NCBI GenBank assembly: GCA_016223085.1
Contig: JACRPS010000011.1
Coordinates: 180,546-244,545 of the forward strand
DNA from: Chloroflexota bacterium
GTDB taxonomy: Bacteria; Chloroflexota; Anaerolineae; Aggregatilineales; Phototrophicaceae
Direction of reading: 5' to 3'
Length of the DNA stretch: 64,000 nt
How positions within the stretch are numbered: the stretch's first letter is position 1; each line of letters starts with the position of its first letter. Positions 19,068 through 30,805 of the stretch are shown piece by piece. The translations under genes were made by a program, and so were the position numbers. Under the pieces are notes generated by a model. That model had not been told where the DNA came from. It did not search any database and saw only the letters and a list, made by a program, of their open reading frames with translations.

Positions 19068-20444
19068 TCAGCCTCCAAACAGGTCGAAGCGTTCCCCGGT
19101 CTGGTAAACCACCAGCGTTTGCCCGGCCTGCAGGCCGGAAACGACTTCGCTCTCGTCCTGCCCGCGCAGGCCGAGCGTAATCTCCACTTCGTTAAACGTG
19201 CCGTCCGGCTGCATGACATTGACAAAGGCGCGGTCGGCGCGGTCGAGCCGGATGTACAGGTTGGGCACCAGCAGCACGCCGCGCCGTTCGCCGGTGATGA
19301 TCGCCGCTTCGGCGGTCATGCCCACGCGAATCCGGGGGTCGGGCGAATCGAGTGCCAGCCGCACGTCGTAGCTGATGATGCCGTCTTCGCTGTTGCCCAC
19401 CAGCGCGATTTTTTCCAACGTGGCGGGAAAGGGAATACCCGGCAGCGCGTCCAGTTCAACCTGCGCCGCCATGTTTTCCCGAATTTGCCGGATGTCTATC
19501 TCGTCAACCTGCACCGTCAGCCACAGCGGCGCTGCGTCCACCAGTTCCACTGCCGGCACCCCTGGCGCCACCAGCGCCCCCTGCTCCACGTTCACTGCCG
19601 TCACTATACCGTCAAACGGCGCGGTCAGCGTCTTTTGCTGGAGCGCCAGCGCGGCCTCGTCAAGCTGTACCTGCGCCTGCTGAATCGCCACCTCGGCGCG
19701 GTCGAGTTCGGCCTGCGCCGGCCCGGCTTTCAGCCGTTCCAGTTCAGCCTGTGCCCGGGTGATGCGCGCCCCGGCAACGGCAAGCTGGCCGCTAACATCC
19801 GGGTTGCGCAGGGCTTCCAGTTGCAGCCGGGCGATTTCGACGTTAAAGGCCGCCGCACCGATCTGCGCGTCCAGAATTTGATAAAACGGTTCGGCCTTGC
19901 CGCCTTCCGCCTCCACTCGCGCCCGGCGGGCATCCTCCTCGGCAGTTTGCGCCTGCTGCAAACGCAGTTCCGCCGCGTGGATTTCTTCGGTAGATACACC
20001 GTCCGCAATCGCGCCGTAAGCGGCCTGCGCGCTGGCGACGTTAGCTTCGGCAGCGCGAATGTCGACCTCGCCCGGCGGCTCCAGCAGCGCGTCCCGCTGC
20101 ATCTGCGCCAGTTCCAGCGACAGCGCGGCGCGGTCATAAGCGATGCGTTCGTTATCGTCAGCCAGCCGTGCCAGCACATCGCCTGTCTGCACCATGGCGC
20201 CGGGCTGCGCCAGCACTTCCACCACGCGCCCGGCAGTCGTGAAGCTGAGATTGGCGGCGGAGTCGGCTTCAATTGCGCCAATGGCTGCCACCGTCAGCGT
20301 CATGTCGCCACGCCGCACAGTATAAAATTGCAGGTTCCGGGTCGAAGTGTTCCGCTGCAACTGCCGGGTGCGGACGGTAAAGGTCACGGCTGGCAGCGCC
20401 AGCATGAGGATTGCCAGGATAAGCAGCGTGCGTCGAACTGTCAT
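19068..20444 (-). CDS. HlyD/MacA-type membrane-fusion adaptor
   Basis: 458 residues with an N-terminal anchor ([17 protein letters not shown]), half-lipoyl motifs ([43 protein letters not shown]), a long coiled-coil hairpin and a C-terminal barrel ([18 protein letters not shown]). It is the first gene of the export operon and has the same architecture as the next gene. I chose ATG 20444 because the hydrophobic anchor follows directly. An upstream start (20543) would add 33 residues without family support. The gene is divergent from rex. Confidence 0.9.
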   Translation of the reverse strand: MTVRRTLLILAILMLALPAVTFTVRTRQLQRNTSTRNLQFYTVRRGDMTLTVAAIGAIEADSAANLSFTTAGRVVEVLAQPGAMVQTGDVLARLADDNERIAYDRAALSLELAQMQRDALLEPPGEVDIRAAEANVASAQAAYGAIADGVSTEEIHAAELRLQQAQTAEEDARRARVEAEGGKAEPFYQILDAQIGAAAFNVEIARLQLEALRNPDVSGQLAVAGARITRAQAELERLKAGPAQAELDRAEVAIQQAQVQLDEAALALQQKTLTAPFDGIVTAVNVEQGALVAPGVPAVELVDAAPLWLTVQVDEIDIRQIRENMAAQVELDALPGIPFPATLEKIALVGNSEDGIISYDVRLALDSPDPRIRVGMTAEAAIITGERRGVLLVPNLYIRLDRADRAFVNVMQPDGTFNEVEITLGLRGQDESEVVSGLQAGQTLVVYQTGERFDLFGG

Positions 20445-20585
20445 GGCCTTACCAACTTGTTCTGTCTGCGACCAGCGCCCCAATCTTATCACACGTTGCC
20501 ATACCGATTCGTTCACGCCGGTTGGAATATATCGGAATCTCATCTAGCATTAAGAAGATGAAGATGTTAATATTAAAAATGCGTT

Positions 20586-20599
20586 CTTTTTCACAAGCT
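20586..20599. promoter_or_regulatory. Possible Rex half-site upstream of rex
   Basis: CTTTTTCACAAGCT between the AT-rich start region and the ribosome-binding site of rex contains TTCACAA, one half of the Rex operator. The same 14 bases recur at 27934-27947, next to the atpA promoter. The second half of the palindrome is poorly kept. Confidence 0.4.
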
Positions 20600-20620
20600 C
20601 GCACAAAGGAGATGGCGTCC

Positions 20621-21238
20621 ATGCCTCCCACCATTCCTGATATTGTTATCGGGCGTTTGCCGCTTTACCTGCGCGCGCTCACCCGGCTGGCGCAGGAGGG
20701 ACAACAGGTTACGTCGTCGCACGAATTGGGGCAGCGGTTAGGCATCAGTTCGGCGCAGATTCGCAAGGACTTATCGCATTTTGGTGGCTTTGGCAAACAG
20801 GGGACGGGCTACCAGATTCCCTATCTGGTGGAGCAGCTCAAGCAGGTACTGAAGGTCAATCGGGAATGGGAAGTGGCGCTGGTGGGCGCCGGCGACCTGG
20901 GTAGCGCACTGGCACACTATCGGGGCTTTGTCAATCGTGGTTTCCGCATCGCCTGTGTTTTTGATAATTCCCCTGACAAAATCGGCAAAACCATCGGCGA
21001 GTTTGTGGTGCAGCCAACCGAAAAGCTGGCCGAAGTCATCCGTGAGCACAACATCAAAATCGCCATGCTGGCTGTGCCCGCCGAACATGCCCAGGATGTA
21101 ACCGACGAACTGGTTGCCGCCGGCATTCAGGGCATTCTCAACTACGCGCCGATCAACATCAACGTCCCGGAAAACGTGCGGGTGCAGTACATTGACCCGG
21201 TCGTTCAATTGCAGCGCATGACGTATTACATCCCCTAA
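20621..21238 (+). CDS. rex: Redox-sensing transcriptional repressor Rex
   Basis: Rex binds NADH or NAD+ and represses fermentation and respiration genes when the NADH/NAD+ ratio is low. The 205-residue protein has an N-terminal winged helix ([25 protein letters not shown]) followed by a Rossmann domain with [16 protein letters not shown], then the domain-swap helix ([13 protein letters not shown]). I chose ATG 20621, nine bases after AAAGGAG. Earlier starts add a poorly conserved tail. The gene ends by overlapping the convergent mreB stop. A half-site for autoregulation lies at 20586-20599. Confidence 0.95.
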   Translation: MPPTIPDIVIGRLPLYLRALTRLAQEGQQVTSSHELGQRLGISSAQIRKDLSHFGGFGKQGTGYQIPYLVEQLKQVLKVNREWEVALVGAGDLGSALAHYRGFVNRGFRIACVFDNSPDKIGKTIGEFVVQPTEKLAEVIREHNIKIAMLAVPAEHAQDVTDELVAAGIQGILNYAPININVPENVRVQYIDPVVQLQRMTYYIP

Positions 21239-22242
21239 ACCTGGACGATCCGGCGCAGGATGGCCGGGTCTTCCAGCGCCCGGCCCGCGCCGACCGCCAC
21301 TGCGATCATTGCATTGTCCGCGCGGTAACACGGCACGCCCGTTTCCCGCGTCAGGAATTGGTCCATGCCCCGCAGCAGCGCCCCGCCACCCGTCAGCACG
21401 ATACCCCGGTCAATGATGTCGGATGCCAGTTCTGGCGGCGTCGTGCCCAGCACATCCTTCACCACCCCGGCGATCATCTCCAGCGGCTCCTGCAACGCTT
21501 CCACCACTTCACCGGTGCTGATCGCAATCGTTTTCGGCAGGCCGCTGACGTTATCACGCCCCTGCACTTCCATCGTCATTTCTTCCGGCAGGTTGACCGC
21601 CGCGCCCACCTGAATCTTGATGGACTCCGCCGTTGGCTGGCCGACCGTCAGGTTGTACTTACGGCGTACGTAAGCCTGAATCGCCTCATCCTGGCGCAGA
21701 CCACCCACGCGCCCGCTTTCCGCCCGCACGACGTTGTTCATCGTAATCACCGCCGCCTCGGTAATGCCGCCACCGATGTTGACAACCATATCCCCGGCGG
21801 GCGTCCCCACCGGCAGCCCCGCGCCAATCGCCGCCGCCAGCGGCTCCCAGATCAGGTGCGCTTCCCGCGCGCCGGCAGCTAAAGCCGCCTCATGCACGGC
21901 ACGCTTTTCGACGCTGGTCACACCAAAAGGCACCGACATCATCACCGTTGGCTTAAACAGCCGGATGCGCCCGGCGATTTTGTCAAAAAAGTAGCGCAGC
22001 ATCGCTTCGGTCACTTCGTAGTCGGCGATCACGCCGTTTTGCAGCGGACGCACGACCTGAATATCCTCGTCGTCCACGCGCCCCAGCATTTCCCGCGCCG
22101 GCTGGCCAATTTCGACGATGCGTTCATCTTCGGCGGTCAGCGCCACCAGCGACGGCTCCTGCAGCACAATCTGGCCGTGCTCGTAAATCAGGACGTTGAT
22201 CGTTCCCAGATCAACGCCGAGTCGTCTGTCAAACAATCCCAT
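21235..22242 (-). CDS. mreB: Rod shape-determining protein MreB
   Basis: MreB is the bacterial actin that guides lateral cell-wall synthesis under the membrane. The 335-residue protein has the phosphate-1 loop [13 protein letters not shown], phosphate-2 [14 protein letters not shown] and the adenosine motif [28 protein letters not shown] is also typical of MreB. mreC and mreD are not next to it, so the usual mreBCD order is broken. It converges with rex, with the two stop codons overlapping. Confidence 0.94.
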   Translation of the reverse strand: MGLFDRRLGVDLGTINVLIYEHGQIVLQEPSLVALTAEDERIVEIGQPAREMLGRVDDEDIQVVRPLQNGVIADYEVTEAMLRYFFDKIAGRIRLFKPTVMMSVPFGVTSVEKRAVHEAALAAGAREAHLIWEPLAAAIGAGLPVGTPAGDMVVNIGGGITEAAVITMNNVVRAESGRVGGLRQDEAIQAYVRRKYNLTVGQPTAESIKIQVGAAVNLPEEMTMEVQGRDNVSGLPKTIAISTGEVVEALQEPLEMIAGVVKDVLGTTPPELASDIIDRGIVLTGGGALLRGMDQFLTRETGVPCYRADNAMIAVAVGAGRALEDPAILRRIVQV

Positions 22243-22351
22243 AGCGTTCTACCGTTGGGCTGGCTCAATTAACGCGGGATAGTATACCATAGAACCGGGG
22301 GCGCCAACTCAAACGCGTTTGCATGGATAACTGTCAACCTCTATCAGTCCT

Positions 22352-22537
22352 TCACGCCGCGATAGTTGATAGGGGCTGTTCAACTGAAGTACCGTGATCA
22401 CCCTCGTGTTTTTCCGCAATAATGTGATCTACTTCGTGCGGCACAAGCGTATCATCCCGGCTTACGAGGCAGTATTCGCAGCAGCCTTGCGCCCGATCAA
22501 TCACCCGGCGGCGTAGCGCATCGGGGATACGGGTCAT
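22352..22537 (-). pseudogene. Truncated HNH endonuclease
   Basis: Only 61 residues. The first Zn pair (CCEYC) and the core [16 protein letters not shown] of an HNH endonuclease are clear. The reading then turns into an unrelated tail ([12 protein letters not shown]) and stops. The second half of the domain, with its closing Asn/His and the second CxxC, is missing, so nuclease activity is unlikely. It overlaps the gene before it by four bases (22534-22537), as in an intact two-gene unit. Confidence 0.75.
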
Positions 22538-22788
22538 GACTCAGCCAGTTTCTTCTTTGCCCTGATCTTCAACATCGTCATGAAATAATCCAGCTCGATA
22601 TAATTATCAAGTTCTATCTTTTCGTCCTCAGTGAGTTCGCCCCTGCGATTTTGTTCCAACAAGTAGCGAATACGCTCCTGTAACGATTCAGAAGCATGAA
22701 AAGCAATAATTTCTTCCGGCGTGGGGGTGGACGCCAGAAAGTCCAGAACTTCACTGAATAATGTGTTCGCTTGAAGCGGCGCTAACAT
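22534..22788 (-). CDS. Small partner protein of the HNH module
   Basis: 84 residues, acidic and helical ([49 protein letters not shown]). From memory, proteins with this [14 protein letters not shown] / LTxxExxELDxY pattern recur directly before HNH endonuclease genes in cyanobacteria and Chloroflexota, which suggests an antitoxin-like or accessory role. That role is inference. Here the HNH partner is truncated, so this may be a remnant of a decayed module. Confidence 0.6.
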   Translation of the reverse strand: MLAPLQANTLFSEVLDFLASTPTPEEIIAFHASESLQERIRYLLEQNRRGELTEDEKIELDNYIELDYFMTMLKIRAKKKLAES

Positions 22789-22909
22789 GGCAGCTTCCTC
22801 ATCAAATTCCGTCCGAATCTATTTTAGTCGGTGTCATATGCATATACCATTTCCCGGTCTTAAATCGCAGACAAAGTGGCAGAGCGAAACATCGAGAGAG
22901 GTGGAATCA

Positions 22910-22936
22910 GTAGGGGCGGGTTTGAAACCCGCCCCT
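22910..22936. repeat. GTAGGG-type palindrome after atpC
   Basis: Arms AGGGGCGGGTTT / AAACCCGCCCCT around one base, 18 bases beyond the atpC stop. The position would suit a 3' hairpin of the atp transcript. Confidence 0.85.
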
Positions 22937-22954
22937 GTGCTGCGTTTGTGAAAA

Positions 22955-23404
22955 TTACTCGTCGTCCCGGTCGTCCACAATGCGCAGCACCGCGCCGCGC
23001 TGTTGCAGCTTGCTGCGTATCCGCACCGCCAGTTCGGCCCGGCGCAGCGCCAGCGCCGCCTCGCGGTTCAGTTCCGGCGGCACGCCTTCTTCCAGCATCT
23101 TCGCCGCGCGTTGGCGCGCCTGTTCAATCGCCTGCATGTCCAGATCAAACGACGACTCGGCCAGGTCAGCCAGCACCACCACTTTGTCCGGGCGCACGTC
23201 CACCACCCCGCCGTAGATTGCAAAACTCTCCTCGGCGTTGCCCTTGCGAACGATCAGTTCGCCAAAGCCAAGCGTCGTCAGCACCGGCGCGTGATGTGGC
23301 AGCACGCCCATAACGCCTTCCGTCGCCGGCACGATCACCATGTCCGCTTCCGGCTCGTCGAAGACCTTGCGTTCCTGCGTCACCACTTCTACGTGTATTG
23401 GCAT
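22955..23404 (-). CDS. atpC: F1 ATP synthase epsilon subunit
   Basis: 149 residues. The N-terminal beta-sandwich is clear (VEVVTQERKVFDEPEADMVIVPATEG, GVLPHHAPVLTTL) and the C-terminal helices are present (AEQARQ-type stretch, ALALRRAELAVRI). Epsilon couples the central stalk to the c-ring and inhibits ATP hydrolysis. It is the last gene of atpAGDC. AGGAAA precedes the ATG, and a palindrome separates it from atpD. The C-terminal tail after about residue 135 (LQQRGAVLRIVDDRDDE) is slightly longer than usual. Confidence 0.95.
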   Translation of the reverse strand: MPIHVEVVTQERKVFDEPEADMVIVPATEGVMGVLPHHAPVLTTLGFGELIVRKGNAEESFAIYGGVVDVRPDKVVVLADLAESSFDLDMQAIEQARQRAAKMLEEGVPPELNREAALALRRAELAVRIRSKLQQRGAVLRIVDDRDDE

Positions 23405-23417
23405 CTGTTTTTCCTCC

Positions 23418-23447
23418 GTAGGGGCAGGTTTATAAACCCGCCCCTAC
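23418..23447. repeat. GTAGGG-type palindrome between atpD and atpC
   Basis: 30-base element with arms GTAGGGGCAGGTTTA / TAAACCCGCCCCTAC (one mismatch). It lies inside the atp transcript just upstream of the atpC ribosome-binding site. Confidence 0.88.
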
Positions 23448-23455
23448 ATTATCGC

Positions 23456-24859
<1,404 letters not shown>

Positions 24860-24877
24860 TTACAACTCCTTCGTGGT

Positions 24878-26257
24878 TTACGGGGTCTTACGCCCACTCG
24901 TTAACTGCTTCTGAAACGCTTTTAACCCGTCCCAATCGCCCCGCAGCGCATAGGCGGCCTGCTGCGGCCAGGTCGGCAGACTCGGTGCAAACCGCATCCC
25001 GGCAGCTTCAATCGCCGCCACCAGTTGCGCCTCGGTCGCCTGTGCCAGTTTGTCGAACGTATCAATCCCCGCCGCCTTCAGCGCCGTCGCCATCTTCCTG
25101 CCGATGCCTTCGATGATGGTCAGATCATCCGGCTTCCCCGGCTGCTCCGTCACCGGCTTAACCGCTTCCACTTCGTCCTGCAAACTGGCTGGAGGAGTCA
25201 CAACTTCCCCGGCCTGCGGCTGGCCCAGCACCGGTTCGTCTTTCGTTGCCGGCGGGTTCACTTCTTCTTCCGTCCGCGCGAAGCCGTCGTAAATGATCGG
25301 TTCGCTGACCGGCGCGGCTTTCAGAATCTCCGTTGCCAGTTCATCTATCGAGGTCTGGAGCGCGTTCGCACCGCCCACAATATCCAGGATTTCCGCCGTG
25401 ATCGCCGCCTGGCGCGCCTTGTTGTAGACCAGCGTCAGGTCGGCAGTGAGCTGCGTGGCGTTGTCGGAGGCGTTGCGCATCGCCACCATCCGGGCAGCGT
25501 GTTCGCTCGCCTGGCTTTCCAGCACCGCCTGGTAAAGCTGTAGTTCGGTGAAGCGCGGCACAATTTCTTCCAGAATCGCGGCGGCACTCGGTTCGTATTC
25601 GTAGTCGGAACTGGTCTGGCTGACCTGCGGCACATCCTTCACCAGTTCCGCCATCACGCGGTCGTCCGGATGGTACGGCATCAACGGCAGCCAGCGCAGC
25701 ACCACCGGGCGCTGCGTCAGCATGTTGATGAAGTCGGTATAGGCGATGAACACATCATCCACCGTACCGCCCAGGAATTCGTCTATCGCCAGCCGCGCAA
25801 TCGGCGAAATATCGCTCATCCTCGGTTCGGATGACAGATCGCTGAACTCGGCAATGACGTTCGCGCCCATCCGCACCAGCGTATCACGTCCCTTGCGGCC
25901 TACCGTCACGTAGCGTACCGGCTTGCCGACCCGCATCGAGAACCGCTGCGCCACACGGATGATGTTGGAGTTAAAGGCCCCTGCCAGCCCACGATCAGAC
26001 GTAATCAGGACCACCATGACCTGTTTCACGTCGTCGCGGGCCGCCAGGAGGGGATGCAGCGCCGGGCCACCCGCAGCCGCCGTGCGCTGCAAATTCAACA
26101 GGATTTCCCACGCCTTTTCGGCAAAGGCGCGGCTTGCCAGCACCCGCGCCTGCGCCTTCCGCACGCGCGAAGCGGACACAGCCTCCAGCGCGCGGGTGAT
26201 CTGGGAGATGTTTTTGACGCTGCGAATGCGTTTTTTGACTTCACGTGCTGTCGCCAT
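24878..26257 (-). CDS. atpG: F1 ATP synthase gamma subunit with C-terminal helix-hairpin-helix extension
   Basis: Gamma is the rotating shaft of F1. Residues 1-298 are an ordinary gamma subunit: AREVKKRIRSVKNISQITRA at the N-terminus, TSDRGLAGAFNSN in the middle and the C-terminal shaft helix ATQLTADLTLVYNKARQAAI. The protein does not stop there but runs on to residue 459. A Pro/Glu-rich linker (about 315-375) leads to a helix-hairpin-helix module (377-410, LTIIEGIGRKMATALKAAG, TFDKLAQAT) and a helical end (WPQQAAYALRGDWDGLKAF). There is no stop or frameshift between the parts. In known F1 structures the gamma C-terminus points up inside the alpha/beta ring, so the extra 160 residues need an exit. 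AAAGGAG precedes the ATG. Confidence 0.95.
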   Translation of the reverse strand: MATAREVKKRIRSVKNISQITRALEAVSASRVRKAQARVLASRAFAEKAWEILLNLQRTAAAGGPALHPLLAARDDVKQVMVVLITSDRGLAGAFNSNIIRVAQRFSMRVGKPVRYVTVGRKGRDTLVRMGANVIAEFSDLSSEPRMSDISPIARLAIDEFLGGTVDDVFIAYTDFINMLTQRPVVLRWLPLMPYHPDDRVMAELVKDVPQVSQTSSDYEYEPSAAAILEEIVPRFTELQLYQAVLESQASEHAARMVAMRNASDNATQLTADLTLVYNKARQAAITAEILDIVGGANALQTSIDELATEILKAAPVSEPIIYDGFARTEEEVNPPATKDEPVLGQPQAGEVVTPPASLQDEVEAVKPVTEQPGKPDDLTIIEGIGRKMATALKAAGIDTFDKLAQATEAQLVAAIEAAGMRFAPSLPTWPQQAAYALRGDWDGLKAFQKQLTSGRKTP

Positions 26258-26275
26258 TGTTATCTCCTTTTGACG

Positions 26276-26303
26276 GTAGGGACACGATATATCGTGTCCC
26301 TAC
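26276..26303. repeat. GTAGGG-type palindrome between atpA and atpG, perfect
   Basis: Perfect 28-base palindrome with 14-base arms GTAGGGACACGATA / TATCGTGTCCCTAC, inside the atp operon. It is identical to the copy at 43135-43162. Confidence 0.92.
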
Positions 26304-26307
26304 GCCG

Positions 26308-27813
<1,506 letters not shown>

Positions 27814-27904
27814 CTGACGCTCCTTGTTAACGTTAATCGCTTACACGGCTGAAACCGAGAGAGGTTAAGGCGCTCAATATTGCAGTATGATATTGGCTGA
27901 CGGA

Positions 27905-27933
27905 ATTGTATCGTAAACGTAATCTTCTGTCCA
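27905..27933 (-). promoter_or_regulatory. Sigma-70-type promoter for atpAGDC
   Basis: On the minus strand TGGACA (27933-27928) and TACAAT (27910-27905) are 17 bases apart, about 95 bases before the atpA ATG. Confidence 0.5.
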
Positions 27934-27947
27934 CTTTTTCACAAGCT
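27934..27947. promoter_or_regulatory. Possible Rex half-site abutting the atpA -35 box
   Basis: CTTTTTCACAAGCT is identical to the sequence at 20586-20599 before rex and contains a TTGTGAA/TTCACAA half-site. It touches the -35 box. The partner half (TGGACAG on the minus strand) matches only four of seven positions. Confidence 0.4.
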
Positions 27948-27956
27948 GAAACACCC

Positions 27957-27982
27957 GTAGGGACACGGCGTACCGTGTCCTG
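27957..27982. repeat. GTAGGG-type palindrome (degenerate)
   Basis: Imperfect copy (GTAGGGACACGGCG / TACCGTGTCCTGC) in the divergent region between atpA and the histidine kinase gene. Apart from this repeat, the promoter and the half-site, I see nothing else in that 308-base gap. Confidence 0.7.
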
Positions 27983-28121
27983 CAAAAATATTCGAAGGCC
28001 TGCTGTAAACCCCGGAAATTTTGCCAAAATTTCATACGTTTTTCGGTCAAGGCGGCGGTACATCATGCGATAATGAAGGAAGTAAACGTACGTAACCAGC
28101 AGCACAGATAGGCGCAGCCGG

Positions 28122-29909
28122 ATGTTCCAAGCCAACCCCTATGCTATCCCCCTGTTTATCGGGCTGATTCCGGTCCTCAGCTTCGCGCTGGTGGCCTGGC
28201 GCCAGCGCGCCAACCAGTCCGCCCGCTTCTTCCTGCTGTACGCGCTGGCATCCGCCGCGTTCATGTTCACCTATGCGATGGAGCTGCTGTCCGCCCGCCT
28301 GCCGCTGATGATGCTGTGGCTGAAGCTGGAGTACGTGTCCGTCCTCAGCGTGCCGGTGATCTGGCTGCTGTTTATCCTGTCGTACTTCGGATACGACGAC
28401 TGGATAACGCGGCGGCGAATTCTGCTGCTGTCCCTTGTGCCGGCGGTTCATCTCCTGCTGGTGTGGACCAACGAATATCACGGCCTGAACTGGCGCACAA
28501 CCGGCACGCAAGTGGTTAACTCGATGGTTCTGTTCGACCGGACGTATGGCGCCGCCCTCTACATCGGTACAGTGTACCTGTACCTGATCGCGCTCGCTGC
28601 CACGATCATCACCGTGATTTCGTTCATGCGCGCGCCGGAACGCTACCGGGGGCAGATCGCGCTGCTCCTGCTGCCGGTCGGTTTTATCTGGTCCGGCAAT
28701 GTGCTGACGCTGCTCGACCTGACGTTGGTGCCCAAACTTGATCTCACGCCGTTTGGTTATGCGCTGGCCGCCATCCCGATGGCGTGGAGTCTGTTCCACT
28801 ACCACCTGTTTGATTTAATGCCCGCCGCGCACCGGCAGGTGTTTAAAGGCATGAGCGACGCTGTGATCGTGATGGACGCACAGGATCGCCTGATCGAAGC
28901 CAACCCTGCGGCGACACAACTGCTACGCCTCAACTCAACGAAAGCGATTGGCAGGCCGCTGGCGGAACTGCTGCCAGACACGCCGGAACTGATTGAACGC
29001 TTCCGCAGCGTGACGGAAACGCGCGCCGACCTGCATTTTGGCGAAGGCGACAACGCGCGCGCTTTCGACCTGAATATCTCGCCGCTGCGGGACAAACAGG
29101 GGCTGCTGACTGGCCGTGTCGTTGTGCTGCGGGATGTGTCCCATCTCAAACGCGCGGAGGCGCTTATCCGGCAGTATGCTGTCGAACTGGAGGAACGCAA
29201 CAGCCAGCTTGATGCTTTCGGCCATACCATCGCTCATGACCTCAAAGCGCCGCTCAGCGCGGTCATCGGCTATTCCGACATGCTGATGATGTTCGAGGGC
29301 GAATGGCTGTCACCGCAGGCGAAGGATTACGTGCGCAACATTCAGCAGTCGGCGCAGAAGATGGAACGGATGGTCACGGAACTGCTGCAATTTGCCAGCC
29401 TGCACGACATCGGCGGCGTGGTAACGCAAGTGGATATGAACCAGGTGGTGAAGGCAGCGTCCGAACGGTTCAAGATTGACATCGAACGACGCTGCGTCCG
29501 GCTGGACATCCCCCCGGACCTGCCTCCCGCCCTGGGCCATGCCCAGTGGCTGGAAGAAGTGTTTGCCAACCTTATTAGCAACGCCGTGAAGTACATCGGC
29601 AAAGACAACCACTCACCCTGTATCGCCGTTCGTGGTTCACGCCAGGGCGCTTTTGTCCGCTACGAAGTACAGGACAATGGCCTGGGGATTGAGCCGGAGA
29701 ATCAAAAGCAGTTATTTGAAATGTTCGCCCGCTTTCACAAGGGCGAAGCCAGCGGCCTGGGTCTGGGGCTGTCCATCGTGCTGCAAATTGTCAAGCGGCT
29801 GGGCGGGCGGGTTGGCGTGGACAGCGAACCGGGCAAAGGCAGCACCTTCTGGTTTACGCTGCCCGCCGCGCCACAGCCCGACCCCGCGCCGCTACCGGTC
29901 GCCGTCTAG
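28122..29909 (+). CDS. Sensor histidine kinase with 7TM, PAS, HisKA and HATPase domains
   Basis: 595 residues. The first 230 form seven hydrophobic helices of the histidine-kinase N-terminal 7TM type (ending SLFHYHLFDLMPAAHRQVF). A PAS domain follows (240-345, SDAVIVMDAQDRLIEANPAA). The HisKA helix holds the phospho-acceptor in HTIAHDLKAPLSAVIGYSDM, and the ATPase domain has the N box (NLISNAVKYIG), G1 (VQDNGLGIEPENQ) and G2 (GLGLGLSIVLQIVKRLGG). All catalytic elements are present. No response regulator lies next to it, so it is an orphan kinase, probably membrane-bound. Its 3' end overlaps proC by 18 bases. Confidence 0.93.
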   Translation: MFQANPYAIPLFIGLIPVLSFALVAWRQRANQSARFFLLYALASAAFMFTYAMELLSARLPLMMLWLKLEYVSVLSVPVIWLLFILSYFGYDDWITRRRILLLSLVPAVHLLLVWTNEYHGLNWRTTGTQVVNSMVLFDRTYGAALYIGTVYLYLIALAATIITVISFMRAPERYRGQIALLLLPVGFIWSGNVLTLLDLTLVPKLDLTPFGYALAAIPMAWSLFHYHLFDLMPAAHRQVFKGMSDAVIVMDAQDRLIEANPAATQLLRLNSTKAIGRPLAELLPDTPELIERFRSVTETRADLHFGEGDNARAFDLNISPLRDKQGLLTGRVVVLRDVSHLKRAEALIRQYAVELEERNSQLDAFGHTIAHDLKAPLSAVIGYSDMLMMFEGEWLSPQAKDYVRNIQQSAQKMERMVTELLQFASLHDIGGVVTQVDMNQVVKAASERFKIDIERRCVRLDIPPDLPPALGHAQWLEEVFANLISNAVKYIGKDNHSPCIAVRGSRQGAFVRYEVQDNGLGIEPENQKQLFEMFARFHKGEASGLGLGLSIVLQIVKRLGGRVGVDSEPGKGSTFWFTLPAAPQPDPAPLPVAV

Positions 29910-30749
29910 CTTATCCGGGTTGCGGCCTTTGTCCCCGCTGCCCAGCGCAATAGACCGCTGGAAGGCCGCCCATACTGCCCGCGACACCACCGTTCGCAGG
30001 CCGCCTTTTTCGAGATGGTAGATCGCTTCGGCTGATGTACCGCCGGGACTCGTCACCTGGTTGCGCAGTTCCGCCGGGTGCAGGCCAGACTGTTCGGCGT
30101 ATTCAATTGAGCCGCGCATGGTTTGCAGTACCAGCTTTTGCGCGTCCCGCCGCGAAAAGCCGAGATGCACGCCGGCATCAATCAACGCTTCCATGAACAA
30201 AAACACATACGCTGGCCCCGTGCCGCTTAAGGCCGTCGCCATGTCGAGGTAGCGTTCATCCTCTACGTAAATCTGCTCGCCAAACGCACCAAGTAACGCT
30301 TCCGCCTGCTGGCGCTGCTGGTGCGGCACTTCCGGCGTGGCCGTCCAGACCGTAATCCCCTGCCCGATCTGCGCCGGTGTATTTGGCATGGCGCGGACGA
30401 CACTGGCATTGGCAACGCCATCGGCAATCGTGCGGATTTTTGCGCCGGCGATGATGCTTAACACCAGCTTGGACGAGTGCGCGCCGCGCCGGATTTCCGG
30501 CATCACATCCTTGAGCACCTGCGGTTTGATCGAAAGCACCAGGATGTCAGCCGTTTCGGCGGCCTCGTGGTTATCGGTCGTGAAGCGCACGCCGTATTTT
30601 TCGCACAGGTCGCGCCCGCGCGCCTCGTAGGGGTCGGCGGCGATAATCTGCTCCGGCGGAATCAGCTTCTTGTTGAGCAGACCTTTAATCATGGCCTCGC
30701 CCATCACGCCGCTGCCGATAAAAGCAATCATCATGTCCTGAAATGGCAT
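29892..30749 (-). CDS. proC: Pyrroline-5-carboxylate reductase
   Basis: ProC reduces pyrroline-5-carboxylate to proline with NAD(P)H, the last step of proline synthesis. The 285-residue protein has the Rossmann motif IAFIGSGVMGEAMIKGLL at the start, VRAMPNTPAQIGQGITVW in the middle and the signature QVTSPGGTSAEAIYHLEKGGLR near the end. I chose ATG 30749 with AAAGGG eight bases upstream. GTG 30758 and ATG 30734 are alternatives. The gene stands alone and converges with the histidine kinase. Confidence 0.94.
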   Translation of the reverse strand: MPFQDMMIAFIGSGVMGEAMIKGLLNKKLIPPEQIIAADPYEARGRDLCEKYGVRFTTDNHEAAETADILVLSIKPQVLKDVMPEIRRGAHSSKLVLSIIAGAKIRTIADGVANASVVRAMPNTPAQIGQGITVWTATPEVPHQQRQQAEALLGAFGEQIYVEDERYLDMATALSGTGPAYVFLFMEALIDAGVHLGFSRRDAQKLVLQTMRGSIEYAEQSGLHPAELRNQVTSPGGTSAEAIYHLEKGGLRTVVSRAVWAAFQRSIALGSGDKGRNPDKLDGDR

Positions 30750-30774
30750 ACGCTTCACCCTTTGATTTCAAACG

Positions 30775-30802
30775 AACCGCCAAGACGCCAAGGACGCCAA
30801 GA
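30775..30802 (+). repeat. Direct repeat (AACCGCCAAGACGCC type), copy 1
   Basis: AACCGCCAAGACGCCAAGGA, then CGCCAAGA. The same sequence recurs at 31201-31230 in the same orientation and at 31498-31527 inverted. Copies 1 and 2 bracket the GxxExxY gene. Confidence 0.85.
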
Positions 30803-30805
30803 GAT

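Noticed and set aside
18948..20561. Long plus-strand open frame over the adaptor genes
   Set aside because: Shadow of the two HlyD-like genes, composition typical of antisense reading.
27833..28135. 100-residue minus-strand open frame upstream of atpA
   Set aside because: It covers the promoter region and the degenerate palindrome, has no ribosome-binding site or family and ends in the atpA leader.
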